A DNA stretch of 64,000 nt, from assembly GCF_001280015.1 (NCBI RefSeq), contig NZ_LGDV01000001.1, forward strand, positions 248,001 to 312,000. Direction: 5' to 3'. This stretch comes from Streptomyces sp. MMG1121 (GTDB lineage Bacteria; Actinomycetota; Actinomycetes; Streptomycetales; Streptomycetaceae). Position numbers and translations under genes: made by a program. Under the pieces are notes generated by a model. That model ran no database searches. It saw only the letters and a program-made list of their open reading frames with translations, and was not told the origin of the DNA. This document shows, in pieces, positions 17,469 through 24,950 of the stretch. Numbering within the stretch: position 1 is the stretch's first letter; the number at the start of each line of letters is the position of its first letter.

Positions 17469-18386
17469 ATGCAGAGCCGGTTCCGGAGCGATCGACGGCT
17501 GAGCGTGCGCATGGGACTCACGATGTTCCTGCTCGGGCTGTTGTACGTGGGATTCGTTGCGGCGTTGATCGTGCTGCTGAAGTCCTGGGTGCTCGTCGTC
17601 GTCGTGGTCGGCGCGATGTTCGTGGCCCAGTTCTGGTTCTCCGACAAGATCGCCATGTTCGCGATGCGCGGGCGGGTCGTGGAGCGCGAGGAGTATCCCG
17701 AGCTGCACGCGGTGGTGGACCGGCTGTGCGCGATCGCGGACATGCCCAAGCCGGTCGTGGCCGTGTCGGAGCTGGACATGCCGAACGCGTTCGCGACCGG
17801 GCGTAACCCCGACCACGCGGTGGTCTGTGTGACGACCGGGCTGCTGCGGCGGCTGGAGCCCGCCGAGCTGGAGGGCGTGCTGGCGCACGAGCTGTCGCAC
17901 GTGGCGCACAAGGACGTCGCCGTGATCACGATCGCGTCCTTCCTCGGGGTGCTGGCGGGCCTGATCGTCCGCTTCGCCTTCTACTCGCAGGTCTTCGGGG
18001 GCCGCAGGGACCAGAACACGGCCGCCGTCATGGCCGCCGTACTGGCTGTCTCGGTGGCGGTGTACGCGATCAGCTTCCTGCTGATCCGGGCACTGTCCCG
18101 GTACCGGGAGCTGGCGGCGGACCGCGCGGCCGCGCATCTGACCGGCCGCCCGTCGGCCCTCGCCTCGGCGCTCACCAAGGTCTCCGGGGACATCGCCCGG
18201 ATCCCGACCAAGGACCTGCGCACGGCCCAGGCCTTCAACGCCTTCTTCTTCACTCCGGCGGAGGGAAAGGAGCCGGGCCTGGAGCGGTTCTTCTCCACCC
18301 ACCCGACCCTGGAGCAGCGGCTGGAGCAGCTGGGCCGGATCTCGGCGGAGCTGGGCGAGGCAGCCACACCGGGGAAGGCGGGCTGA
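17469..18386 (+). CDS. htpX: HtpX-type membrane zinc metalloprotease (M48)
   Basis: HtpX degrades damaged membrane proteins. The 305-residue protein has two N-terminal membrane helices (about residues 15-60), the zinc motif HELSH at 140-144 (LAHELSHVAHKD), two further hydrophobic segments, and the third zinc ligand Glu214 (YRELAADRAAAH). The C-terminal THPTLEQRLEQL is the usual M48 ending. ATG 17469 follows GGGTGATGCA. The next gene, pspAB, starts 3 bases after the stop, so they are co-transcribed. Confidence 0.93.
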   Translation: MQSRFRSDRRLSVRMGLTMFLLGLLYVGFVAALIVLLKSWVLVVVVVGAMFVAQFWFSDKIAMFAMRGRVVEREEYPELHAVVDRLCAIADMPKPVVAVSELDMPNAFATGRNPDHAVVCVTTGLLRRLEPAELEGVLAHELSHVAHKDVAVITIASFLGVLAGLIVRFAFYSQVFGGRRDQNTAAVMAAVLAVSVAVYAISFLLIRALSRYRELAADRAAAHLTGRPSALASALTKVSGDIARIPTKDLRTAQAFNAFFFTPAEGKEPGLERFFSTHPTLEQRLEQLGRISAELGEAATPGKAG

Positions 18387-18389
18387 GCA

Positions 18390-18974
18390 TTGGGGCTGCT
18401 GGACATCCTGCTGGGCCGTACGAAACCGGTCGCGCCCGATCTCGACCAGCTCTTCGCGCTGCCTTCGGCGGCCGTGACCCTTCAGGCCGCGGCCGGTTTC
18501 ACACCCACCGGGAGCGGGGCGGTGTGCTTCGCCACGGTGGAGGGCGCGGCGTTCGAGCAGACCCATCGGGAGGTGCAGGCGCTGCTGGACGCGGACACCG
18601 ACCGGACGGGGCCGCCGGTGGAGCTGCGGCGGGACGACTACGGCTACTCGTGGCTGGTCTCCGAGCGGTCCCCCGACCAGCTGGTGCAGCTGGTCAACGA
18701 TCTGCACGCGGTGAACAGCGCGATGGAGGTCAACGGCTTCGGCCCGCAGCTGCTGTGCTCGCTGGCCGCCTTCACGGACGACGCGGGCCGCAAGCTGGCC
18801 CTGGTCTACCTCTACAAACGAGGCACCTTCTACCCCTTCGCTCCCCTGCCCGGGGCCGCCGAGCGGCGGGACAGCGCGCTGGAGCTCCAGGTGAAGGCGA
18901 CGCTCGCGAACGATCTGCGGATCGAGCAGGATCTGAGCCGCTGGTTCCCGGTGTGGGGCGCCCCCGGCCTGTGA
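18390..18974 (+). CDS. pspAB: PspA-associated protein PspAB
   Basis: A 194-residue cytoplasmic protein that I recognise as the PspAB family, whose genes accompany htpX and pspA in actinobacteria. Characteristic stretches are MGLLDILLGRTKPVAPDLDQLF at the start, then ATVEGAAFEQ, NDLHAVNSAMEVNGFGPQLLC and VYLYKRGTFYPFAPLPG. It starts with TTG three bases after htpX, which suggests low or coupled translation. A role in the envelope stress response is inferred from the family. No pspA gene is in this window. Confidence 0.85.
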   Translation: MGLLDILLGRTKPVAPDLDQLFALPSAAVTLQAAAGFTPTGSGAVCFATVEGAAFEQTHREVQALLDADTDRTGPPVELRRDDYGYSWLVSERSPDQLVQLVNDLHAVNSAMEVNGFGPQLLCSLAAFTDDAGRKLALVYLYKRGTFYPFAPLPGAAERRDSALELQVKATLANDLRIEQDLSRWFPVWGAPGL

Positions 18975-18990
18975 CCGGGGACGCCGTCGC

Positions 18991-19278
18991 TCACCTGCTC
19001 TTCTCGCGCTCCTGCCGACGGGTCTCGTAGGGACGCTCACGGCGGTAGCGCCGCTCCCACTTGGCCTGCCGGTCCCTGCGCTCGCGGTAGGCGCGGTAGT
19101 TCTCGGGTGGCGGCGAGGCCGGGGTGCCCGCGCCGGTGCTGGTCGGCGACGTGCCGGGGGAGCCACGCCCGTGCGTCGCGTACAGGTAGAGCAGTGCGAC
19201 GGCGGCGAGCCACCAGAGATGGTTTCCGATTCCGAGGATCACCAGGACGACGGTCCCGGACGCGACGATGCCACGCAT
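18991..19278 (-). CDS. Small membrane protein, hypothetical
   Basis: A 95-residue protein. The first 33 residues form two short hydrophobic stretches (VASGTVVLVILGIGNHLWWLAAVALLYLY shortened in two parts), followed by a Ser/Pro/Thr linker and a very basic tail (RAYRERRDRQAKWERRYRRER). GGAGGT lies 7 bases before the ATG. It is convergent with pspAB, 16 bases apart. The basic tail may contact phospholipid heads or nucleic acid; no family is recognised. Confidence 0.65.
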   Translation of the reverse strand: MRGIVASGTVVLVILGIGNHLWWLAAVALLYLYATHGRGSPGTSPTSTGAGTPASPPPENYRAYRERRDRQAKWERRYRRERPYETRRQEREKSR

Positions 19279-19436
19279 GACGGACCTCCGTGGGGTGAGG
19301 GTGGCGGGGGTGGAGTGTGTCGGCTTCGTGCCGTTTGTTCAGCGTAGGGAGCGTGCCACCACGCCCGCACCCCGTTTTCCGCCCGCCGCACGCCTGCCGT
19401 GAGCGAATGACTCGATGAACGGACTTACACCGACGG

Positions 19437-19904
19437 TTGCACGGTGGCCGGGTGGCGGCCGTCGGCCTGCGCGCGCCCGCCGTCTGCGCTCCCGAGGCCT
19501 GGGAAGTGCCGTTCGGGGACGGCGGGGGGCGGTTCAGCGGGATCATCCGCACGCCGGACAGCCGGCGGGATTCCGCCGCGCTGGAGGCGTTGCGGGCGTA
19601 CGAGGGCCGCGCGGTGCCGGCCGTGCCGGGCACCGACGCGGCCATTCCGCCGGCCGTGACCGAGGCCGTGCAGGACGCGCTGTCGGCACGGGCCCGGTTC
19701 CCCCGCTTCGAAGTCCCGGGCGCGGAGCACCGGTTGGGCCTCCGGTTCCGGGACCACATCGAGGACCGGCAGGCGTTCGCGGCGCGTGTACTGGCCGATG
19801 TGGCCGGAGCCGGCGAAGGTCACCTCGGCGTGAGGGGCGCCGGGTGCCCCGCCGCAGCGCGGGGCACCCGGCGTCCGGCCGGTCTCAGCGGCTGTCACGC
19901 ATGA
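19437..19904 (+). CDS. Possible hypothetical protein, degraded 3' end
   Basis: The frame has very strong G/C preference in third codon positions for about 130 codons and a protein-like product (EALRAYEGRAVPAVPGTDAA, ARFPRFEVPGAEHRLGLRF). I do not recognise it. TTG 19437 or GTG 19452 could start it; no good ribosome site is seen. Its last 25 codons run through a perfect terminator hairpin, which a genuine gene would not be expected to do. The true end may have been lost by a frameshift: in the +1 frame a TGA stands at 19831, just before the hairpin. Confidence 0.4.
   Translation: MHGGRVAAVGLRAPAVCAPEAWEVPFGDGGGRFSGIIRTPDSRRDSAALEALRAYEGRAVPAVPGTDAAIPPAVTEAVQDALSARARFPRFEVPGAEHRLGLRFRDHIEDRQAFAARVLADVAGAGEGHLGVRGAGCPAAARGTRRPAGLSGCHA
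19838..19873. terminator. Perfect 14-base hairpin
   Basis: Arms CGCCGGGTGCCCCG (19838-19851) and CGGGGCACCCGGCG (19860-19873) with an 8-base loop, placed between the plus-strand hypothetical gene and the end of the minus-strand gene at 19885. It can terminate both directions. Confidence 0.8.
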
Positions 19905-20199
19905 ACGCCCGGACCATGTGGCAGGTCATGTCGGACGGCGGCCGCATGCCGATGTCCCGAGCCGTGGCGCGGATCGTGTCGTCGTGGGCCTGGGCCGGCA
20001 GATAGAGGCCCGAGTCGAGGAGGGCTATGGCGAGGCGCATGGCCTTCAGCCGGCGGTTGTGACTGACGTACCACTCGCGCGGGCGCCCGGCCGGCAGCGG
20101 GCGCTTCGTCACGGGCTCGTAGGGCGAGTCGAAGAGAACGGGATGCTGGGCGGTGGACTGGGTCGGGAGCGGCTTCGGCTTCAGGGCGGCAGCGGGCAC
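19885..20199 (-). CDS. Conserved small hypothetical protein
   Basis: A protein of 104 residues with a Pro/Lys-rich start and a helical C-terminal half (REWYVSHNRRLKAMRLAIALLD, then DDTIRATARDIGMRPPSDMTC). GTG 20199 is chosen: AGGAGG lies exactly 6 bases before it, whereas the same AGGAGG directly abuts the in-frame ATG at 20205 and would be too close to serve it. No domain recognised. It may act on DNA or on another protein; nothing adjacent explains it. Confidence 0.6.
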   Translation of the reverse strand: MPAAALKPKPLPTQSTAQHPVLFDSPYEPVTKRPLPAGRPREWYVSHNRRLKAMRLAIALLDSGLYLPAQAHDDTIRATARDIGMRPPSDMTCHMVRAFMRDSR

Positions 20200-20363
20200 G
20201 GGCATCCTCCTGTCGCGGTCAGGGTGCCGGCCGGACAGCCCGGCGACACCCTCGAACACTGCTTCTATTCTACGACCCACCACTGACAAAAGCCCCTGGC
20301 CACCAGGGCTTTCGGGGCTGCCGTGACACGGGTGCAGTACGGGTTTCGCGTACCGTGTCCCGC

Positions 20364-20732
20364 ATGGAAATCTGGATCAATCCGGCCTGCTCCAAGTGCC
20401 GCAGCGCCCTCAGCCTGCTCGACGCCGAAGGGGCCGAGTACACCGTCCGCCGCTATCTGGAGGACGTGCCGAGCGCGGAGGAGATCAGGGCCGTACTGGA
20501 GCGGCTGGAGCTCGAACCGTGGGACATCACCCGCACCCAGGAGGCCGACGCCAAGGAGCTGGGGCTCAAGGAGTGGGCGAAGGACGCGAGCACGCGCGAG
20601 CGGTGGATCACCGCGCTCGCCGAGCACCCCAGGCTCATCCAGCGCCCGATCATCACCGCCGACGACGGAACGGCCCTGGTGGCCCGCACCGAGGAGGCCG
20701 TACGGGAGGCCCTGTCCCACGGCAGGAGCTGA
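20364..20732 (+). CDS. ArsC/Spx-family protein (arsenate reductase-like)
   Basis: A 122-residue thioredoxin-fold protein of the ArsC/Spx/YffB family. It starts MEIWINPACSKCR, with Cys9 and Cys12 forming a CxxC in the position of the ArsC active-site cysteine, and continues with the family's YLEDVPSAEEIRAVLERLEL and HPRLIQRPIITAD. The latter corresponds to the arsenate-binding Arg loop. No other arsenic gene is near, so a general thiol or glutaredoxin-linked reductase role is as likely as arsenate reduction. GTG 20355 is an alternative start. Confidence 0.85.
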   Translation: MEIWINPACSKCRSALSLLDAEGAEYTVRRYLEDVPSAEEIRAVLERLELEPWDITRTQEADAKELGLKEWAKDASTRERWITALAEHPRLIQRPIITADDGTALVARTEEAVREALSHGRS

Positions 20733-20864
20733 GCGTCACTTCCTGGATCGACTCAACTCCCCTGTGACATACGTTACTTCAGCATCTCCTGCGACCGCTG
20801 AGCAACCACGTTCGGTATCTCGTACATAGCGGCGTACGCTCCCCTACCTCTTCAGGAGGCGCGC

Positions 20865-21572
20865 ATGTCGCGCAGGAGAACTCTCGGTACGAAGAAGAAG
20901 ATCGCACTGCTCGTCAGCGCCGCGGCGGTGGCGGGCGGCGGGGCCTTCGCGCTGGCGAGCACGTCCAACGCCGCCCAGCCCGCACAGAACGCGAAGACCC
21001 TGTCCACCGGGGACTCGACCGTCTGCCAGGGGCTCGCCACCGCCCTCGGCAACAACGAACGGTTCATCGCCGGGCAGCAGGCCGCTCCGGATTCCCAGTC
21101 GGCGGCCCGGATCGCCAACCGGCAGGCGGTCATCGCACAGATCAAGGTCCAGCAGAAGGCGGCCGGTTGCACGGTTGGGGAGTCGGCTCAGGGCTCCCAG
21201 GCGGCGCAGGGCGGCAGCAACGGCGGACCGCAGGACAGCACCGGGCAACAGGGCAGTACTGGGCAACAGGGCAGCACCGGACAGCAGAGCGCGCAGCCCT
21301 CGCAGAGTGCCGCCGCGGGCTCCGGCCAGCAGGTGTGCAACGGGTCCACCGTCACCCTCTCCGGCGAGGCAGGCGCCCCGGCCGCGTCCAGCAACCAGTT
21401 CCCCGCGGGTACGACCCTGAAGGTCACCAACCTGGACAACAACAAGTCCACGACGGTGAAGGTCACCTCGGTCTCGGGCAGCTGTGTCCTGCTCAACAAC
21501 GCGGCCTTCGAACAGGTCCGGGAACCCGGCAAGTTCCTCATCCGCCACGCGGTGATCGAGAAGGTGGGGTGA
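20865..21572 (+). CDS. Secreted protein with Gln/Gly/Ser-rich linker
   Basis: A 235-residue exported protein. A signal peptide (RRTLGTKKKIALLVSAAAVA, cleavage near SNA-AQ) precedes a helical domain with two cysteines (residues about 45-105), a low-complexity linker with a STGQQG unit repeated (about 120-145), and a C-terminal beta-rich domain with two more cysteines (CNGSTVTLSGEAGAPAASS onward). AGGAGG lies before the ATG. The layout resembles the front half of the DUF1996 protein at 28 kb. Function unknown; the two cysteine pairs suggest disulfides outside the cell. Confidence 0.75.
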   Translation: MSRRRTLGTKKKIALLVSAAAVAGGGAFALASTSNAAQPAQNAKTLSTGDSTVCQGLATALGNNERFIAGQQAAPDSQSAARIANRQAVIAQIKVQQKAAGCTVGESAQGSQAAQGGSNGGPQDSTGQQGSTGQQGSTGQQSAQPSQSAAAGSGQQVCNGSTVTLSGEAGAPAASSNQFPAGTTLKVTNLDNNKSTTVKVTSVSGSCVLLNNAAFEQVREPGKFLIRHAVIEKVG

Positions 21573-21575
21573 GGC

Positions 21576-21905
21576 TCAGGCACCGGACAGGAATCCGGTG
21601 AGGCGGCCGGCCAGGGCGGGGGGTGCGGCCTGCGGCAGCGCGTGGTGCGACACGTCCGGCAGGACCTCCGCCTCCACGCGTGGCAGCACCGCCGCCGCCC
21701 GCGCCGCCACCTGACCCGGGTGATGGGTCCTGCTGTTCGCCGCCACGAGCAGCAGGACCCGTACGTCCAGCTCCCGCAGCGCGTCCGGCGCCGGGCGCGG
21801 GCCGGTCACCGGCCTGAGCGCCGGGAAGCCCGCGGCCGCCTCCTGGAGGGCGAGCCAGTCCGGATCCGGGACCGCTCCCCCGGTCTGCCACCGCAGGCGG
21901 CGCCC
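21576..21905 (-). pseudogene. Alpha/beta hydrolase, 3' remnant
   Basis: On the minus strand the C-terminal part of an alpha/beta hydrolase is readable: DPDWLALQEAAAGFPALRP, then LDVRVLLLVAANSRTHHPGQV, then LPDVSHHALPQAAPP, where the last His is the expected catalytic His. The sequence stays open only to about 21905, where it meets the truncated MarR gene on the other strand. The nucleophile Ser and the whole N-terminal half are missing. A GTG at 21809 could start a 77-residue peptide but not an enzyme. Confidence 0.7.
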
Positions 21906-22288
21906 GGTTCGCGCACCACAACGACATGCACCCCACGGACGTGCGCGCCCTGATCGCGCTCATGGACGCCCGGCGGGCCGGTGCGGAGATGACCGCGGGG
22001 CGGCTCGGGGCCGTGCTCGGGCTCAGCTCGGCCGGCCCGACAGCGCTCGTCGACCGGCTCGAACGGGCGGGGCACGTGCGGCGGGTGCGTGCGGAGCGGG
22101 ACCGGCGCCGGGTCGTGATCGAGGTCGAGGAACGGGCGGTCGAACCGGGCCGGGCCTTCTTCGGGCCGCTCATCGAGCGCCCGGTGGAGCTGCTGTGCGC
22201 ATACGACGAGCGGGAACTGGCCGCGATCCGGGGCTTCCTGCACGGCGCCCACGAGGCCGCCGCGGCCGGCGGGGGCACCACCACGTGA
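21902..22288 (+). pseudogene. MarR-family regulator, 5'-truncated
   Basis: Reading from RFAHHNDMHPTDVRALIALMD the winged helix is intact (MTAGRLGAVLGLSSAGPTALVDRLERAGHVRRV shortened to the recognition part, then the RDRRRVVIEV wing) and the C-terminal dimer helix follows. The usual 25-35 residue N-terminal helix is gone: upstream of Arg the frame is the antisense of the hydrolase remnant. ATG 21926 could still make 120 residues, lacking part of the dimer interface. It may be non-functional. Confidence 0.7.
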
Positions 22289-22309
22289 GACGCGCCACAG
22301 AAACATCAG

Positions 22310-22347
22310 GTAACACGGGGTTCACATAAGAGCAACGGACGGGAAAT
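22310..22347 (+). promoter_or_regulatory. GlnR-binding box upstream of glnII
   Basis: GTAAC (22310-22314), TTCAC (22321-22325), GCAAC (22332-22336) and GAAAT (22343-22347) are each separated by exactly 6 bases, the same phasing as at glnA. It lies 97 bases before the glnII GTG, almost the same distance as at glnA, which fits activation by GlnR. Confidence 0.85.
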
Positions 22348-22443
22348 CGCCTGTTGTCAGGCTGCCGGGGAGATCGACGCGGCGCACCGAGGCCGCGGCA
22401 CCCGCACCGACTGCGCCCGAACCACCCCCGAAGGAAGTGCCCC

Positions 22444-23475
22444 GTGACGTTCAAGGCCGAGTACATCTGGATCGACGGCACCGCTCCGACGGCGAAGCTC
22501 CGTTCCAAGACGAAGATCATCACGGGTGCTCCGGCCGGTCTCGACGCGCTGCCGATCTGGGGCTTCGACGGCTCCTCCACCAACCAGGCCGAGGGCCACG
22601 CCTCGGACCGCGTGCTCAGGCCGGTCTTCACCTGCCCGGACCCGATCCGCGGCGGCGACGACATCCTGGTGCTGTGCGAGGTCCTCGACATCGACATGAC
22701 CCCGCACCGGTCCAACACCCGCGCCGCGCTGGCCGAGGTCGCCGAGCGGTTCGCCGCACAGGAGTCGATCTTCGGCATCGAGCAGGAGTACACCTTCTTC
22801 GACGGCTCCCGTCCGCTCGGCTTCCCCGAGAACGGCTTCCCGGCCCCGCAGGGCGGCTACTACTGCGGTGTCGGCGCCGACGAGATCTTCGGCCGCGACG
22901 TCGTCGAGGCCCACCTGGACAACTGCCTGAAGGCCGGCCTCGCCATCTCCGGCATCAACGCCGAGGTCATGCCCGGACAGTGGGAGTTCCAGGTCGGCCC
23001 GGTCTCCCCGCTGGAGGTCTCGGACCACCTGTGGATCGCCCGCTGGCTGCTCTACCGCACCGCCGAGGACTTCGGTGTCTCCGCGACCCTCGACCCGAAG
23101 CCGGTCAAGGGCGACTGGAACGGCGCGGGCGCGCACACCAACTTCTCCACCAAGGCCATGCGCGAGGGCTACGACGCGATCATCACCGCGTGCGAGTCGC
23201 TCGGCGAGGGCTCCAAGCCGCTGGACCACGTCAAGAACTACGGCGCCGGCATCGACGAGCGCCTCACCGGTCTGCACGAGACCGCCCCGTGGGACAAGTA
23301 CACCTACGGCGTCTCCGACCGCGGCGCCTCGGTCCGCATCCCGTGGCAGGTCGAGAAGGACGGCAAGGGCTACATCGAGGACCGCCGCCCGAACGCCAAC
23401 GTCGACCCGTACGTGGTGACCCGCCTGCTGGTGGACACCTGCTGCTCCGCCCTGGAGAAGGCCGGCCAGGTCTGA
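22444..23475 (+). CDS. glnII: Glutamine synthetase type II (eukaryote-like)
   Basis: GlnII is the short, heat-labile glutamine synthetase shared by actinomycetes, rhizobia and eukaryotes. The 343-residue protein starts VTFKAEYIWIDGTAP and shows LPIWGFDGSSTNQAEG, FGIEQEYTFFDG, MPGQWEFQVGP, KGDWNGAGAHTNFST and EDRRPNANVDPY, the substrate and metal blocks of the family. It lacks the Tyr adenylylation loop of GlnA, so GlnE should not control it. GTG 22444 has AAGGAAG upstream. A GlnR box precedes it and an 18-base hairpin follows. Confidence 0.97.
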   Translation: MTFKAEYIWIDGTAPTAKLRSKTKIITGAPAGLDALPIWGFDGSSTNQAEGHASDRVLRPVFTCPDPIRGGDDILVLCEVLDIDMTPHRSNTRAALAEVAERFAAQESIFGIEQEYTFFDGSRPLGFPENGFPAPQGGYYCGVGADEIFGRDVVEAHLDNCLKAGLAISGINAEVMPGQWEFQVGPVSPLEVSDHLWIARWLLYRTAEDFGVSATLDPKPVKGDWNGAGAHTNFSTKAMREGYDAIITACESLGEGSKPLDHVKNYGAGIDERLTGLHETAPWDKYTYGVSDRGASVRIPWQVEKDGKGYIEDRRPNANVDPYVVTRLLVDTCCSALEKAGQV

Positions 23476-23487
23476 TCCGTCCCGCTC

Positions 23488-23528
23488 GCCCGAGGGGCGC
23501 CCGCCGTCATGGCGGGCGCCCCTCGGGC
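23488..23528. terminator. Terminator after glnII
   Basis: Perfect 18-base arms (GCCCGAGGGGCGCCCGCC, 23488-23505, and its complement, 23511-23528) with a 5-base loop, 12 bases after the glnII stop. Confidence 0.9.
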
Positions 23529-23957
23529 ATGTCGTGCGCTGTCGTGGAGATCGACCGGGGCGGGCTCTCACCGGCGTACGGGCCGGCCGACGTCGCCCCC
23601 GGCCCGCCGCGGGCGACGGAGTCCGAGGACGCGGACGTACGCGGACAGGCCCTGGACGAGCTGAGCTCCGCGCTGTGCCACCAGGCGGACGTCTACCCCG
23701 CGTCGGCCCCCGCCGTACCCCACCTGGCCCGGCTCGCCCTCGACGGGCCCGGCCACCGGCGGGAGTCGCCCCGGCTGCTCGGCGGCATCGCGGACGCCGC
23801 GGGACAGCCCGCCGAACGCGCCGCCGCGCAGCGGGCGGTGGCCGAGGCGCTGCCGCCTACGCGAGCTGCCGGCCGCGGCGACAGTGCTCCACTGAACACT
23901 CCTCGTCCGGATGGCGAGACGACATTCCGGACAGCACGGCAGGCCAGAAGCCGCTGA
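23529..23957 (+). pseudogene. HEAT-repeat-type protein, degraded fragment
   Basis: An open frame of 142 codons begins at the ATG directly after the glnII terminator. Residues about 12-95 resemble the front of Streptomyces HEAT-repeat proteins: a shortened xxLSPAYGPADVAPG, then LDELSSALCHQADVYPASAPAVPHLARLAL. After residue about 105 (AVAEALPPTRAAG) the sequence turns into Arg/Thr-rich noise, and most of the expected HEAT repeats are missing. No ribosome site is seen. Read as a truncated copy; it could still be a small expressed protein. Confidence 0.45.
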
Positions 23958-24071
23958 TCAGGGGCGAATCCACGGGAGCGGGAGGCACGAGCCGTCAACT
24001 TCCCGCCAAGGAAGCGTCCAAGCAGTGAGAGGAGGGTCCTGTCCGGCGGCGGTGTCTGCTTCAATGGGCGC

Positions 24072-24194
24072 ATGGCCAGCTTCCAGAAGTACACCGCGAC
24101 GGGTCGCCATGACCTCGAGCCCTTCTGGCCTTCTCGTCAGCATCACGACTTCGACCGGGTGTGTTGTCGCGCGACCGACGCGCGGGCCTTCTAG
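24072..24194 (+). CDS. Possible 40-residue leader peptide
   Basis: ATG 24072 opens a 40-codon frame (MASFQKYTATGRHDLEPFWP..., ending CCRATDARAF) that stops 121 bases before the winged-helix regulator. About 31 of the 39 sense codons after the start end in G or C, and the peptide is polar with an adjacent Cys-Cys and several His. It may be an upstream open reading frame controlling the regulator. No clear ribosome site, so it is tentative. Confidence 0.35.
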   Translation: MASFQKYTATGRHDLEPFWPSRQHHDFDRVCCRATDARAF

Positions 24195-24315
24195 AGCCGT
24201 AATCCCCGGCCTCCGGCCAGCGCGAAACGCCGTACGTCCCTCCGGCGTGCCCGACCACGAATCGCGGCCGTCGTCCTGCCCGACGAACTTTCTCGCGCGA
24301 AAGAGCTGACCTCTC

Positions 24316-24882
24316 ATGGCGACCACCCGTTCCCTCTCCTCCGCCTCCACGCTCACCGCACCCGCCCGGCACCGGCTGCGCGCCGTAGACCGGGACGAGG
24401 CGATCGACGTCGCGGACTTCCTGCCGCCCGGCGCCACCTGGCTGCCCGCGCCGCAGCACACCCTGCCCACCCTGCCCGGCCGGCCGCCGATGGTCGGCTA
24501 TCTGGTGCTGGTCCCGGCCGACCAGCGGCCCCCGTTCCTGGCGGCCGTGGCGCCGGACGAGCCGAAGTCCCCCGACGGCACCGGTGCCGAGCCGCTGATG
24601 CGGATCGACCCCGTGCAGCGCACCGCCAGCGTCGACGGCCGTGAACTCGACCTGACCTACCTGGAGTTCGAGCTGCTCGCGCACCTGGTGGCGCATCCGC
24701 ACCGGGTACACACCCGCGACCAGCTGGTCACCACGGTGTGGGGCTACGGCCATGTCGGCGACGGCCGTACCGTCGACGTGCACATCGCCCGGCTGCGCCG
24801 CAAGCTGGGCGACCGGTACCGGCAGACGATCCAGACGGTGCGCCGGGTCGGCTACAAGTACACCCCGCCGACCACCCACTGA
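24316..24882 (+). CDS. Stand-alone OmpR/PhoB-type winged-helix regulator
   Basis: A 188-residue protein. The last 95 residues are an OmpR/PhoB effector domain: LTYLEFELLAHLVAHPHRVH, then RDQLVTTVWGYGHVGDGRTVDVHIARLRRKLGD shortened, and TVRRVGYKY. There is no phosphoacceptor receiver domain; instead residues about 1-95 are Pro/Ala-rich with a short strand region (MVGYLVLVPADQRPPFLAAV). It therefore probably works without a partner kinase. The leader-like frame at 24072 lies upstream. I recall such an orphan regulator downstream of glnII in other Streptomyces; the target is unknown. Confidence 0.85.
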   Translation: MATTRSLSSASTLTAPARHRLRAVDRDEAIDVADFLPPGATWLPAPQHTLPTLPGRPPMVGYLVLVPADQRPPFLAAVAPDEPKSPDGTGAEPLMRIDPVQRTASVDGRELDLTYLEFELLAHLVAHPHRVHTRDQLVTTVWGYGHVGDGRTVDVHIARLRRKLGDRYRQTIQTVRRVGYKYTPPTTH

Positions 24883-24950
24883 CCCTCCCCCGCTCTGCTC
24901 TGGGCAGAGTCCGCTACCGGCGCCCGCCCCCAGCGGGCACGATCACCGGC

